Assembly (NCBI RefSeq): GCF_030547005.1
Contig: NZ_JAUOPN010000005.1
Span: forward strand, 62,001-126,000
Direction: 5' to 3'
Source: Maribacter sp. 1_MG-2023
GTDB taxonomy: Bacteria > Bacteroidota > Bacteroidia > Flavobacteriales > Flavobacteriaceae
Length of the DNA: 64,000 nucleotides
Shown here: piece after piece, positions 46,604-56,220 of the stretch
Layout of the letters: the number at the start of each line of letters is the position of its first letter
Numbering within the stretch: position 1 is the stretch's first letter
Notes under the pieces: model-generated
Database searches by the model: none
What the model saw: only the letters and a program-made list of their open reading frames with translations
Told to the model about the DNA's origin: nothing
Made by a program: the position numbers and the translations under genes

Positions 46604-46625
46604 GAAAATAAGCAAATTAGCTAAA

Positions 46626-47021
46626 ATGGCAGGAGAAACAGATCTTAGCATTCTATTGAAGAGTTTAAAACCAAGCTTAAACGAAGGAAGTTATGTTTTC
46701 TTAACTCTTAAAGATATTCAACAAATTTCTAGGTCAGCTATTTTATTCGAATTTAAAGAAAGAGAAGGTATCACCATTATTCTTGAAAAAGAGAAAGCCG
46801 ATGCCCAAAAATTAAAATACGAATTTGTTGCATCGTGGATAACACTTAATGTTCATTCTGCATTAGATGCCGTTGGTTTAACAGCTGCAGTTTCTACAGC
46901 ACTAACAAAACATAATATCAGTTGCAATGTAGTTGCGGCATATTATCACGACCATATTTTTGTAGCAACCAAAGACACAAAAAAAGCTATGGAAGTTTTA
47001 AGTGAATTTTCAGGAAAATAA
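46626..47021 (+). CDS. ACT-domain protein
   Basis: 131-residue cytoplasmic protein. MAGETDLSILLKSLKPSLNEGSYVF matches the N-terminal ACT_3 (DUF2241) half, and the C-terminal half (VHSALDAVGLTAAVSTALTKHNI) matches an ACT_7-like fold. Together they form a two-domain amino-acid-sensing protein of unknown ligand. The ATG at 46626 is preferred over the in-frame TTG at 46602, which lies in the T tract of the rlmF hairpin. It converges on gltX, with 30 bp between. Confidence 0.83.
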   Translation: MAGETDLSILLKSLKPSLNEGSYVFLTLKDIQQISRSAILFEFKEREGITIILEKEKADAQKLKYEFVASWITLNVHSALDAVGLTAAVSTALTKHNISCNVVAAYYHDHIFVATKDTKKAMEVLSEFSGK

Positions 47022-47051
47022 AGACTGTCTCATTTTCCTGAAAATTTTATT

Positions 47052-48560
47052 TTATCCCAATTTGTTTAAAGCTGTTTCTATTCTAGAGATACTTTCTTCT
47101 TTACCGATCATCGCCATGATATCGAAAATATGTGGCCCTTTCATATCACCAACTAAGAATAGGCGTAAAGGTGGCATCACTTTTCCAAAAGACAATTCTT
47201 TCTCGCCAATCCATGCCTTTACAATGGTTTCGCTGTTTTCAGAAGAAAAATCTTCTATAGGTTTTAATACAGAAATGAGATCATTCATGATTGAAGCGGT
47301 ATCTTCTTTCCATTGTTTTTTTGCTGCTTTTTCATTGTATTCAGCAGGAGCAACAAAGAAGTAATTACTCAAATTCCAAAAGTCAGAAACAAAAACTGCA
47401 CGTTCTTTTATAAGTGTAACCACTTTGGTAACATAATCTAAATTCAGTTTATCATCATCAGAAACATTCTCCTTTACTGTCGGTAAGAATAACCTAGCTA
47501 ACTCATTATCAGCTGTTTCTTGAAGATAATGCTGATTGTACCATTTAGTTTTTTCTGGATCAAATCGCGCTCCAGATTTATTTACACGGTCTAAACTGAA
47601 GCTTTCTACCAATTCATCTAAAGAAAATAATTCTTGTTCGGTACCAGGATTCCATCCTAATAGCGCCAAGAAATTTATAACTGCTTCAGGAAAATACCCT
47701 GATTCTTTATACCCAATAGATTCATTCCAAGAAAGAGGAAAAACCGGGAATCCCATTTTTTCACCATCACGTTTACTCAACTTTCCTTTTCCTACTGGTT
47801 TCATAATCAAAGGTAAGTGTGCAAATTCTGGCGATTCCCAACCAAAAGCATCATACAATTGTTTGTGTAATGCCATAGAAGGCAACCATTCTTCACCACG
47901 AATTACATGGCTAATTTCCATTAAATGATCATCAACAATATTTGCTAAATGGTATGTTGGCATTCCGTCACTCTTAAATAAAACCTTATCGTCTAAAACG
48001 TTAGTGTCTATTTTTATTGAGCCGCGTATTAAATCTTTTAGATGTAGTGTTTCATCTGGCGGAGTTAAAAAACGAATAACATAATCATCGCCATTATCTA
48101 ACCTTGCTTTAACTTCTTCTGGCATTAAAGACAATGAATTATCTAGCTTTAATCTATTATGCCAATTGTAAATAAAGTTTTTGCCTTTTTCTTCATGATC
48201 TTTTCTGTGCCCATCTAAACTTTCAGAAGTATCAAAAGCGTAATATGCATTACCACTTTCAACTAAATCGTCTGCATATTTTTTATACAATGCTTTTCGC
48301 TCGCTCTGTCTATATGACCCAAAACCACCATCTTTACCAATGCCTTCGTCAAAAGGAATTCCGCACCAATTTAAAGAATCAACTATATATTGCTCAGCAC
48401 CTTCAACATATCTATTCTGGTCGGTATCTTCTATTCTTAGAATAAAATCGCCGCCATGTTTCTTGGCAAATAAATAATTAAATAGGGCAGTACGAACACC
48501 ACCAATATGTAAAGGCCCAGTAGGACTAGGGGCAAAACGAACACGAACTTTTTTCGACAT
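47052..48560 (-). CDS. gltX: Glutamyl-tRNA synthetase
   Basis: 502-residue class I synthetase that charges tRNA-Glu. The HIGH motif is PTGPLHIGGVRTALFNY near residue 13, and the KMSKS equivalent is KLSKRDGE near 262. The C-terminal helical anticodon-binding part is present. The length matches bacterial GluRS. It is a leftward single gene, divergent from DUF4175, with about 190 bp between. Confidence 0.96.
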   Translation of the reverse strand: MSKKVRVRFAPSPTGPLHIGGVRTALFNYLFAKKHGGDFILRIEDTDQNRYVEGAEQYIVDSLNWCGIPFDEGIGKDGGFGSYRQSERKALYKKYADDLVESGNAYYAFDTSESLDGHRKDHEEKGKNFIYNWHNRLKLDNSLSLMPEEVKARLDNGDDYVIRFLTPPDETLHLKDLIRGSIKIDTNVLDDKVLFKSDGMPTYHLANIVDDHLMEISHVIRGEEWLPSMALHKQLYDAFGWESPEFAHLPLIMKPVGKGKLSKRDGEKMGFPVFPLSWNESIGYKESGYFPEAVINFLALLGWNPGTEQELFSLDELVESFSLDRVNKSGARFDPEKTKWYNQHYLQETADNELARLFLPTVKENVSDDDKLNLDYVTKVVTLIKERAVFVSDFWNLSNYFFVAPAEYNEKAAKKQWKEDTASIMNDLISVLKPIEDFSSENSETIVKAWIGEKELSFGKVMPPLRLFLVGDMKGPHIFDIMAMIGKEESISRIETALNKLG

Positions 48561-48667
48561 AGTATTTTTATAAGGCTACAAAGATACGCATCCCTAACTT
48601 TTTAACTTAATAATGCGAAATAGGAATTTTACAAAAAGCAGCTAAATAGTACCGTTTAATTATGTAG

Positions 48668-48676
48668 TTATCAACA
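48668..48676 (+). promoter_or_regulatory. DnaA-box-like 9-mer
   Basis: TTATCAACA differs by one base from the DnaA consensus TTATCCACA and is followed by GG, as in strong boxes. It lies in the gltX/DUF4175 intergenic region, 4 kb from the first parS site. A single box is not an origin. Confidence 0.3.
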
Positions 48677-48752
48677 GGTCAGAGTTTTGATTTAACAAAT
48701 ATTTCCCAACAAACATTAGTGATAACCGTTATCTTGGTATAAAAAAGAACAA

Positions 48753-51700
48753 TTGCAAGACTATAAGCACATTTTAGACCGATTAAATCAGTTTATTCAA
48801 AAACACTACTCTCAAGTTCTACTGAAAGGTATATTATTATTTTTCGCCTTCGGATTACTGTTCTTCTTAATGATATTAGGAGTAGAATATTTTCTATGGA
48901 TGAACACTACCGGAAGAATGATTCTTTTCGTAATATTTATACTCGTTGAACTTTTTCTTCTTTTTAAATACATTTTAACCCCAATTTTCTACTTATTTAA
49001 ACTAAAACAGGGTATCGGACCAAAAGATGCTGCTCAAATGATTGGAAAGCATTTTCCTGAAGTGGGAGATAAGCTTACCAACTTATTGGATCTAGCAAAC
49101 GACCCAGAACAGTCCGAATTATTACTCGCAAGTATAAACCAAAGATCAAAACAACTAGACCAAATTCCGTTTTCGAATGCAATTGACTTTAAAGATTCCT
49201 TAAAATATTTGAAATATGCTATAATTCCCATTGTCATAATAGGGCTATTGTTATTAACAGGTAATTGGAATAGTTTTTTTGGTACTTATGAACGGGTAGT
49301 GAACTATGAAATGGCATATGAAAAGCCAGCACCATTTCAATTCGAATTATTATCAAATAATTTAAAAACATTACAAGATGAAACTTTTACCATACAAGTT
49401 GCTACTAAAGGGAAAGTAAAACCTGAAAATGTATATATAGAAATAGATGGCAAACAAATTCTTTTGCAACAAAACAATGGTTTGTATGAATATGAATTCA
49501 CTCCACCATTAACTACAACAAACTTTAAGTTTAAGGCAAATGAAGTCAATTCTAGAGAATACACCCTTACCGCTTTAGAGACACCTTCTATTTTAGATTT
49601 CACCATGAATCTTACATATCCTTCGTACCTGAACAAACCAAATGAAAGAGTAAAAAGTACGGGAAACGCTGTAATACCTGAAGGCACCAAAATACAATGG
49701 ATAATAAATGGGGAAAATACCGATGAAATTAATCTCTCCATAAAAGACACCATACTACGGCTAACAAAAGAAAACAATACGTTCAAACTGGAAAAACGTA
49801 TCTACAATGATTTCAATTATGAGCTAACAACCACCAACAAAAATGTTGAAGACTACGAACGTCTAACCTACAACTTCAAAGTAATTAAAGATGGGTACCC
49901 TACTATCAAGGTTAATCAAGTTCTTGATAGTTTAAATCCGAATGTATCTTATTACACCGGAAATGCAACTGATGATTATGGTTTACGAAAAATAGATGTT
50001 GTGTATTTTGAAGTTGGAAAAGAAGAAAAAAAGAATACCGTAAACCTATTGAAACCAACTTCAAATTATGAACAATTTTATTACACTTTCCCTTCTGGTT
50101 TGAACCTTGAAGAAGGCAAAAATTATGGTTTTTATTTTGAAGTTACAGACAACGATGCTATACATAATGGTAAGACTATAAAAAGTCAAATATACCAGCA
50201 GGTATTGCTAGATGAAAATCAATTAAAAAACAAAGATTTAGAATCGCAACAATCACTAATAAAAGACCTTGATAAATCACTGCAAAAATCTAAAGAACAG
50301 AAAGAATCTTTAGAAGAGATTAATCAAAATCAGAAAGAAAAAAACAGTCTAAATTTCAATGACAAAAACCAAATAAAAGATTATCTAAAAAAACAAGAAC
50401 AGCAAGAACAGCTGATGCAAAAATTTAGTAAAGAATTAAAAGAAAATCTAAATAAAGAAAACAAGGATGATAAATTAAACCAATTGTTACAAGAACGTTT
50501 AGAACGGCAGGAAGAACAAGCCAAGAAAAACCAGCAACTCCTTGAAGAACTTAATAAAGTAGCTGATAAAATCAAGAAAGAAGACCTTACAAAAAAACTA
50601 GAAGAACTTGGTAAAAAACAAAAAAACAGTCAACGTAGCCTTGAACAGTTGTTAGAATTAACCAAACGGTATTATGTTACAGAAAAGGCATCTCAGATTG
50701 CACGCGATTTAGAAGAGCTAGCCAAAAAACAAGAAGAACTTTCAGAACAGAATAATGAAAATAATACCGCTGAAAAACAGAAAGAACTAAATGAACAATT
50801 TGATAAAATTTCAGCTGAAATTGAAGCCCTAAAAAAGGACAATGAAAAGCTCAAAAAACCAATTGATATAAATATCGAAAAAGGTAAAAAAAAGAGTGTT
50901 GAAGAAGACCAAAAAGAAGCACTAGAAGAACTTGAAAAAAACACCTCTAAAGACCAAAATAAACCAACCAGTTCTGACGCAAATAAAAAGCAAAAATCTG
51001 CCGCAGATAAAATGAAAGAAATGAGTGAACAACTAAGCGAATCATCTTCTGGTGGAGGCGGTGGTTCATCTGTAACAGAAGATGCTGAAATGTTAAGACA
51101 AATTCTTGATAACCTTATCATATTTTCATTTAAACAAGAAACTTTATATGATCGACTAACAGCTAGAGAAGACCAAGATGCTACTCAATATTCTGAAACA
51201 GTTCGTGATCAGAATGAATTAAAGGGTTTATTCGAACATGTTGATGATAGTCTTTTTGCATTATCCCTTCGCCAGGCTGAGCTTTCAGAATTTGTAAATG
51301 AACAAATTACCGAAGTGTATTACAACATTGATAAATCTTTAGAGACCATGGCAGATGGTCAAATGTTTCAAGGAATTTCTCATCAGAAATATGTCTTAAC
51401 AGCAGCAAATAGCCTTGCAGATTTTCTTGCCGAAGTAATGGACAATATGAACTCTAGCATGCAAATGGGAAAAGGTTCTGGACAAAGCGAAGGTGGTTTT
51501 CAATTACCAGATATCATCAAAGGACAACAACAATTAGGTGAAAAAATGGGACAACAAGGTAAATCTGGCAGTGAAGGAAAAGAAGGTAAAAGTGGGGAAG
51601 GAAAACAGGGAGAAAGTGGTGAAGGTGGAAAACAAGGCGAACGTGGTAAACAGGGGGCTAACGGAAAAGAGGGAGAAAGCGGAAGTGAAGGAGAAAATGG

Positions 51701-52238
51701 GAAAAATGGAGAAGGAAAAAGTGGAAAAAATGGTAAAAATGGACAGGGTGGAGAAAACGGTCAAGGAAATAATGGATCCAACGGTACAAATGGGCAAGGG
51801 CAAGGGGCAATGAGTGAAACCGAACTAAAAGAAATATATGAAATCTATCAAAATCAACAAAAATTAAGACAAGAATTAGAAAAACAACTTGAAAATATGA
51901 TTAATTCTGGTGATCAAAAATTAGGACAAAAATTAATCAAACAGATGGAAGATTTTGAGAACGATCTTTTAGAAAATGGAATAACACAACGTACCATCAA
52001 CAAAGCCAATACTATACAGTATGAATTGTTGAAATTAGAGAACGCAGCACTTAAGCAAGGAGAGAAATCTGAGCGAGAAAGTTATAGGAATACCAAAGAC
52101 TTCACAAATCCTATTACTACTAAACCCTCATTATTAGATAATTATCGTAATGAAGTTGAAATTTTAAATAGGCAAAGCTTACCTTTGCGGCAAAATTTTC
52201 AATCTAAGGTTAAAGAGTACTTCAAAGCAAATGATTAA
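48753..52238 (+). CDS. DUF4175-family membrane protein
   Basis: 1,161-residue protein of a Bacteroidota family without known function. Two N-terminal membrane helices (about 25-45 and 50-75) and one near 150-168 precede a beta-rich extracytoplasmic region (to about 490). Long acidic and basic coiled coils follow (about 490-760), then a helical region and a Gly-Xaa-Yaa-like segment at about 930-1017 (GKSGSEGKEGKSGEGKQGES), with a final helical tail. The start is a TTG, with A-rich sequence (AAAAAAGAAC) 3-12 nt upstream; the first in-frame ATG is well inside membrane helix 1. It overlaps ybeY by 8 bases. Confidence 0.82.
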   Translation: MQDYKHILDRLNQFIQKHYSQVLLKGILLFFAFGLLFFLMILGVEYFLWMNTTGRMILFVIFILVELFLLFKYILTPIFYLFKLKQGIGPKDAAQMIGKHFPEVGDKLTNLLDLANDPEQSELLLASINQRSKQLDQIPFSNAIDFKDSLKYLKYAIIPIVIIGLLLLTGNWNSFFGTYERVVNYEMAYEKPAPFQFELLSNNLKTLQDETFTIQVATKGKVKPENVYIEIDGKQILLQQNNGLYEYEFTPPLTTTNFKFKANEVNSREYTLTALETPSILDFTMNLTYPSYLNKPNERVKSTGNAVIPEGTKIQWIINGENTDEINLSIKDTILRLTKENNTFKLEKRIYNDFNYELTTTNKNVEDYERLTYNFKVIKDGYPTIKVNQVLDSLNPNVSYYTGNATDDYGLRKIDVVYFEVGKEEKKNTVNLLKPTSNYEQFYYTFPSGLNLEEGKNYGFYFEVTDNDAIHNGKTIKSQIYQQVLLDENQLKNKDLESQQSLIKDLDKSLQKSKEQKESLEEINQNQKEKNSLNFNDKNQIKDYLKKQEQQEQLMQKFSKELKENLNKENKDDKLNQLLQERLERQEEQAKKNQQLLEELNKVADKIKKEDLTKKLEELGKKQKNSQRSLEQLLELTKRYYVTEKASQIARDLEELAKKQEELSEQNNENNTAEKQKELNEQFDKISAEIEALKKDNEKLKKPIDINIEKGKKKSVEEDQKEALEELEKNTSKDQNKPTSSDANKKQKSAADKMKEMSEQLSESSSGGGGGSSVTEDAEMLRQILDNLIIFSFKQETLYDRLTAREDQDATQYSETVRDQNELKGLFEHVDDSLFALSLRQAELSEFVNEQITEVYYNIDKSLETMADGQMFQGISHQKYVLTAANSLADFLAEVMDNMNSSMQMGKGSGQSEGGFQLPDIIKGQQQLGEKMGQQGKSGSEGKEGKSGEGKQGESGEGGKQGERGKQGANGKEGESGSEGENGKNGEGKSGKNGKNGQGGENGQGNNGSNGTNGQGQGAMSETELKEIYEIYQNQQKLRQELEKQLENMINSGDQKLGQKLIKQMEDFENDLLENGITQRTINKANTIQYELLKLENAALKQGEKSERESYRNTKDFTNPITTKPSLLDNYRNEVEILNRQSLPLRQNFQSKVKEYFKAND

Positions 52239-52650
52239 TTACAATTACCTAACAGAATTTAAACTTGTAGCAGAAAATAACTTCAATTCATGGATTACAG
52301 AATCTTGTAATACCGAAGGGTTTTCTATAATTGAACTCAACTACATTTTTTGTAGTGATGACTACTTGCTTAAAATAAATCAAGATTACTTAAAACACGA
52401 TTATCTAACAGACATTATCACTTTTGATTATGTGTCAGGAAAAAATGTTTCGGGCGACCTTTACATTTCAATTGACCGCATAAAAGAAAACGCAGATCAG
52501 TTTAATGTTTCATTTGATAATGAATTAAAACGCGTAATGATTCATGGGGTTTTACACCTTATGGGTTATTCGGATAAATCGGATGCAGCTACTGCCGAAA
52601 TGCGCGCTAAAGAAGAAGAAAAAATAAAGCTGTTCCACGTGGAACAATAG
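52231..52650 (+). CDS. ybeY: Endoribonuclease YbeY (rRNA maturation)
   Basis: 139-residue metalloprotein needed for 16S rRNA 3'-end maturation and ribosome quality control. The DIITFDY and SGDLYISIDRIKEN motifs are typical. The zinc motif HGxLHLxGYDH reads HGVLHLMGYSD here, so the third ligand is Asp in place of His; Asp can bind zinc. The gene overlaps the DUF4175 end by 8 bases. Its last codons (LFHVEQ) are formed by a parS site. Confidence 0.9.
   Translation: MINYNYLTEFKLVAENNFNSWITESCNTEGFSIIELNYIFCSDDYLLKINQDYLKHDYLTDIITFDYVSGKNVSGDLYISIDRIKENADQFNVSFDNELKRVMIHGVLHLMGYSDKSDAATAEMRAKEEEKIKLFHVEQ
52631..52646. other. parS site 1 (ParB binding)
   Basis: The perfect 16-bp palindrome TGTTCCACGTGGAACA matches the chromosomal parS family (Bacillus type TGTTTCACGTGAAACA). 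It is embedded in the last codons of ybeY. An identical copy lies 1,901 bp away. Confidence 0.88.
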
Positions 52651-52655
52651 AAGAT

Positions 52656-54524
52656 ATGTTTGGAGAAGAATATGATGTAATTGTAGTTGGCGGAGGACAC
52701 GCCGGTGCAGAAGCGGCAGCAGCAGCTGCAAACTTGGGTTCAAAAACCTTATTAGTAACTATGAATTTGCAAAATATAGGACAAATGTCTTGTAACCCAG
52801 CAATGGGTGGAATTGCAAAAGGACAAATTGTTAGAGAGATAGATGCTCTCGGTGGATACAGCGGAATTGTATCTGACAAATCTGCCATACAATTTAAAAT
52901 GCTTAACAAATCTAAGGGACCCGCAATGTGGAGTCCAAGAACACAAAACGATAGAATGCGTTTTGCAGAAGAGTGGCGTTTAATGTTAGAACGGACTCCG
53001 AATGTAGACTTTTATCAAGAAATGGTTTCTGGATTATTGGTAGAAAATCATAAAGTTGTTGGTGTAAAAACCTCTTTAGGAATTGACATAAGATCAAAAG
53101 CAGTTGTATTAACTAATGGTACTTTCTTAAATGGACTTATCCATATTGGTGAAAAACAATTTGGTGGAGGTAGAGCAGGAGAAAAAGCAGCAACTGGAAT
53201 TACAGAACAATTGGTTGAATTAGGTTTCGAAAGCGGAAGAATGAAAACCGGAACTCCACCAAGAGTAGATGGTAGATCTTTAGATTATTCTAAAATGATT
53301 GTACAACCTGGTGATGCAATTCCTGAAAAATTTTCTTATACAAATACAAAACCATTAACACACCAACGTGATTGTTACATGACACATACAAGTGCAATGG
53401 TTCATGATTTATTGCGTGAAGGATTTGACAGATCACCAATGTTCAATGGCAGAATAAAAAGTATTGGTCCAAGATATTGCCCTTCTATTGAAGATAAAAT
53501 AAACAGATTTGCTGATAAGGATAGTCACCAAATGTTTATTGAACCAGAAGGCTGGGAAACTGTAGAAGTATATGTAAATGGATTCTCAACTTCTTTACCA
53601 GAAGATGTTCAGTTCAAAGCTTTGCGTTCTGTCGTAGGTTTTGAAAAAGTAAAATTCTTTAGACCAGGTTATGCGATAGAGTACGACTACTTTCCACCAA
53701 CACAATTAAAGCATACACTAGAAACTAAGCTAGTTGAAAATTTATATTTCGCGGGACAAATAAATGGAACCACCGGATATGAAGAAGCAGCATCGCAAGG
53801 ATTAATGGCTGGTATAAATGCGCACTTAAAACTAAAAGAAGAAAATCCTTTAATTCTAAAAAGAGACGAAGCTTACATTGGTGTCTTAATTGATGACCTA
53901 ATTACGAAAGGTACAGAAGAACCATATCGTATGTTTACATCTCGTGCAGAATATAGAACCTTACTTAGACAAGATAATGCTGATTTAAGGTTAACACCTC
54001 TTAGCCATGCTATAGGTTTTGCAACAGATTCAAGAATGAAAAGAATGGAGCAAAAACTAGAACAATCTGAAGCTCTTGTTAACTTCTTTAGAGAAACTAG
54101 TGTACTACCAAAAGACATAAATCCTATTTTCGAAAGCGTTGATTCATCATTAGTAAAACAGTCTGATAAAATGTACAAAGCATTTTCAAGACCAAATGTT
54201 ACCATGGACCACATGCTTCAACTAGATGCAGTATCTGAATTTGTTGAACAAAATAAATTCGATGGTGAAATTCTTGAACAAGCAGAAGTACAAATAAAAT
54301 ATTCTGGCTACATAGCAAAAGAAAAATTGAATGCCGATAAACTTCATAGATTAGAAGCGGTTAAGATTCCTGCTAATTTTGATTACTCAAAATTGAAATC
54401 TTTATCTTTTGAAGCAAGAGAAAAAATGACAAAAATTCAACCAGTTACCATTTCTCAAGCATCAAGAATTAGTGGAGTTACTCCGAGTGATATCAGTGTA
54501 CTTTTAGTTTTTCTTGGAAGGTAG
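52656..54524 (+). CDS. mnmG: tRNA uridine-5-carboxymethylaminomethyl modification enzyme MnmG
   Basis: 622-residue FAD-dependent enzyme that, with MnmE, installs the cmnm5 group on the wobble uridine of several tRNAs. The FAD-binding VIVVGGGHAGAEAA is at the N-terminus. GIAKGQIVREIDALGG, TGTPPRVDGRSLDYS, the active-site region PRYCPSIEDKI and the C-terminal SRISGVTPSDISVLLVFL are all standard. Length normal. It is flanked on both sides by parS sites, as often seen for gidA near the replication origin. The start is 5 bp after the ybeY stop. Confidence 0.97.
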   Translation: MFGEEYDVIVVGGGHAGAEAAAAAANLGSKTLLVTMNLQNIGQMSCNPAMGGIAKGQIVREIDALGGYSGIVSDKSAIQFKMLNKSKGPAMWSPRTQNDRMRFAEEWRLMLERTPNVDFYQEMVSGLLVENHKVVGVKTSLGIDIRSKAVVLTNGTFLNGLIHIGEKQFGGGRAGEKAATGITEQLVELGFESGRMKTGTPPRVDGRSLDYSKMIVQPGDAIPEKFSYTNTKPLTHQRDCYMTHTSAMVHDLLREGFDRSPMFNGRIKSIGPRYCPSIEDKINRFADKDSHQMFIEPEGWETVEVYVNGFSTSLPEDVQFKALRSVVGFEKVKFFRPGYAIEYDYFPPTQLKHTLETKLVENLYFAGQINGTTGYEEAASQGLMAGINAHLKLKEENPLILKRDEAYIGVLIDDLITKGTEEPYRMFTSRAEYRTLLRQDNADLRLTPLSHAIGFATDSRMKRMEQKLEQSEALVNFFRETSVLPKDINPIFESVDSSLVKQSDKMYKAFSRPNVTMDHMLQLDAVSEFVEQNKFDGEILEQAEVQIKYSGYIAKEKLNADKLHRLEAVKIPANFDYSKLKSLSFEAREKMTKIQPVTISQASRISGVTPSDISVLLVFLGR

Positions 54525-54531
54525 GGCAAAT

Positions 54532-54547
54532 TGTTCCACGTGGAACA
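54532..54547. other. parS site 2 (ParB binding)
   Basis: TGTTCCACGTGGAACA, identical to site 1. It ends one base before the methyltransferase ATG at 54548, so it occupies that gene's ribosome-binding region. Confidence 0.88.
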
Positions 54548-55426
54548 ATGAAAATTTATAACATCAATTTCAACATTCTTAATCAAGTCATGCCTAACAA
54601 TATTTCAAAAATATCGACAAAAGATTTTCTGGTCACTCTAGAATCATTTGAATTAGAATATGATTCTAAAACTGATATGCTAGTAACAAAACCTATACCC
54701 CAAGATTTAGAAAAATACTACGACCCAAATAACTATATTTCACATTCAGATAGTGGAAATGGTTTACTTGAAAAAATTTATCAAACTGTAAAAAAATACA
54801 CATTAAATAAAAAAGTCAAACTGATAAATGAATATACCACCGAAGAAAAAAAATTACTTGATATAGGATGCGGAACCGGAGAATTTCTAATTAGTGCAAA
54901 AAACAAAAATTGGGAAACAATAGGGGTGGAGTTAAACGATAGTGCAAGAAAGAAAGCATTAGATAAAAAACTAGAAATTTATAAATCATTAGATGATTTA
55001 AATAATCAAAAATTTGATGTAATAACACTATGGCATGTACTTGAACATCTACCAGATTTAGACAATCAAATAAATAAAATAGCATCTCTTTTAAATAAAA
55101 ATGGCACACTCATAATAGCTGTTCCAAATTACAAATCACATGACGCTCAATACTACAAAGAATTTTGGGCGGCCTATGACACACCAAGACATCTTTGGCA
55201 CTTTTCACAAAATGCAATAAAAAGTATTTTTAAAAATAAAAAAATAAAAGTAGTTAAAACCCTACCAATGTATTTTGATTCTTACTATGTTTCACTATTA
55301 TCTGAAAAATATAAATCTGGTTCATCAAATTACTTAAAAGCATTTTATAGAGGTTTTATATCGAATATGAAGGCAAAGACATCTACTGAGTATTCTTCTC
55401 TAATATATGTGCTAAAAAAAGAGTAA
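54548..55426 (+). CDS. Class I SAM-dependent methyltransferase
   Basis: 292 residues, very AT-rich. Motif I is LLDIGCGTGEF near residue 103, followed by IGVELNDSARKKA and the post-II motif FDVITLWHVLEHLPD, as in the Methyltransf_23 group. The DTPRHLWHFS segment occurs in members acting on lipid or polysaccharide, but the substrate is unknown. Translation starts directly after parS site 2. The N-terminal 90 residues include a zinc-free domain of unknown role. Confidence 0.83.
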   Translation: MKIYNINFNILNQVMPNNISKISTKDFLVTLESFELEYDSKTDMLVTKPIPQDLEKYYDPNNYISHSDSGNGLLEKIYQTVKKYTLNKKVKLINEYTTEEKKLLDIGCGTGEFLISAKNKNWETIGVELNDSARKKALDKKLEIYKSLDDLNNQKFDVITLWHVLEHLPDLDNQINKIASLLNKNGTLIIAVPNYKSHDAQYYKEFWAAYDTPRHLWHFSQNAIKSIFKNKKIKVVKTLPMYFDSYYVSLLSEKYKSGSSNYLKAFYRGFISNMKAKTSTEYSSLIYVLKKE

Positions 55427-55636
55427 AAAGCTATTTAGAGACGTTTTAAGAAGCTTTATAATATAAATTATATACCATATTTAAATTATTATAATAATCC
55501 CTTAAATATACTTTAAAATCAATCATAAAAATAAGTAAAATCGATATTATAAATAAATACGATAGCATATTTCTATTTTAACTTAAATATCATCATTTAT
55601 CTCAATTATAAAATATTTTCATTCTAAAAGCTTTAT

Positions 55637-55644
55637 TACTTTTG
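55637..55644 (+). promoter_or_regulatory. -7 promoter box of the OmpH-like gene
   Basis: TACTTTTG matches TAnnTTTG exactly, 20 bp before the ATG at 55665. Confidence 0.6.
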
Positions 55645-55664
55645 CACAACATAAAAATGAAAAA

Positions 55665-56171
55665 ATGAAAAACCTAATTTTAATTTTCGCTATCGCATTA
55701 TTAGCATCTTGCCAACAAGAAAAAATCGGATACGTAGATAACGTAAAATTGATGGATGAGTATCAACAAAAAATTGATGTAGAATCAAAATTCAAAGTTA
55801 AGGCAGATGCTTTAGCAAAAACTAGAGATAGTATTTCTCAAGCTTTTCAATTTGAAGCGCAAGCTTTTCAAACTAAAGCTCAAAAAATGTCTCAATCAAA
55901 AGCTCAAGAAGAATATGCAGCAATGCAACAAAGAGGTCAAATTATTGGTCAACAACTTCAACAGCAAGATCAACAATTACAAATGGAAGGTCAAACTGAA
56001 ATGGACAGCATAGTTTCTAAAGTTAAAAAAGAAATTAAAGCTTACGGTCAAACCAATGGTTACTCTTACATTCTAGGTGGTGGAGATGGTGGTAGTGTTC
56101 TTTATGGTAAAGAAGCTAACGATCTTACTGATAAAATAGTAAAGTTACTTAATGATAAGTACAAGAAATAA
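55665..56171 (+). CDS. OmpH/Skp-family lipoprotein
   Basis: 168-residue lipoprotein with the signal LLASC (Cys16 lipidated). The mature part begins KIGYVDNVKLMDEYQ, the beta strand and start of the OmpH/Skp fold, continues as long Gln-rich helices (about 50-115) typical of the jellyfish tentacles, and ends GYSYILGGGDGGSVLYG..LTDKIVKLLN. Skp-type proteins chaperone outer-membrane proteins; being lipidated and Gln-rich, this is a variant. An upstream ATG at 55657 opens a 3-codon ORF whose stop overlaps the true start. Confidence 0.87.
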   Translation: MKNLILIFAIALLASCQQEKIGYVDNVKLMDEYQQKIDVESKFKVKADALAKTRDSISQAFQFEAQAFQTKAQKMSQSKAQEEYAAMQQRGQIIGQQLQQQDQQLQMEGQTEMDSIVSKVKKEIKAYGQTNGYSYILGGGDGGSVLYGKEANDLTDKIVKLLNDKYKK

Positions 56172-56190
56172 AACCTTTAATTATTCCAAT

Positions 56191-56220
56191 AAAAAAGCCG
56201 GTCAATGACCGGCTTTTTTT
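56191..56220. terminator. Bidirectional terminator
   Basis: GCCGGTCA pairs with TGACCGGC, with A and T tracts at both ends. It separates the OmpH-like gene from the leftward exporter gene, whose stop codon overlaps the T tract. Confidence 0.92.

Noticed and set aside
46602-46625. TTG start for the ACT-domain protein
   Set aside because: The TTG lies in the T tract of a hairpin after rlmF, and the family N-terminus begins at the ATG at 46626.
47002-47364. Plus-strand ORF of 120 residues after the ACT gene
   Set aside because: It is antisense to the 3' part of gltX and has no domain or plausible start.
51534-51813. Two overlapping ORFs on both strands in the Gly-rich segment
   Set aside because: They are frame shadows of the repetitive G-x-x coding sequence of the DUF4175 gene.
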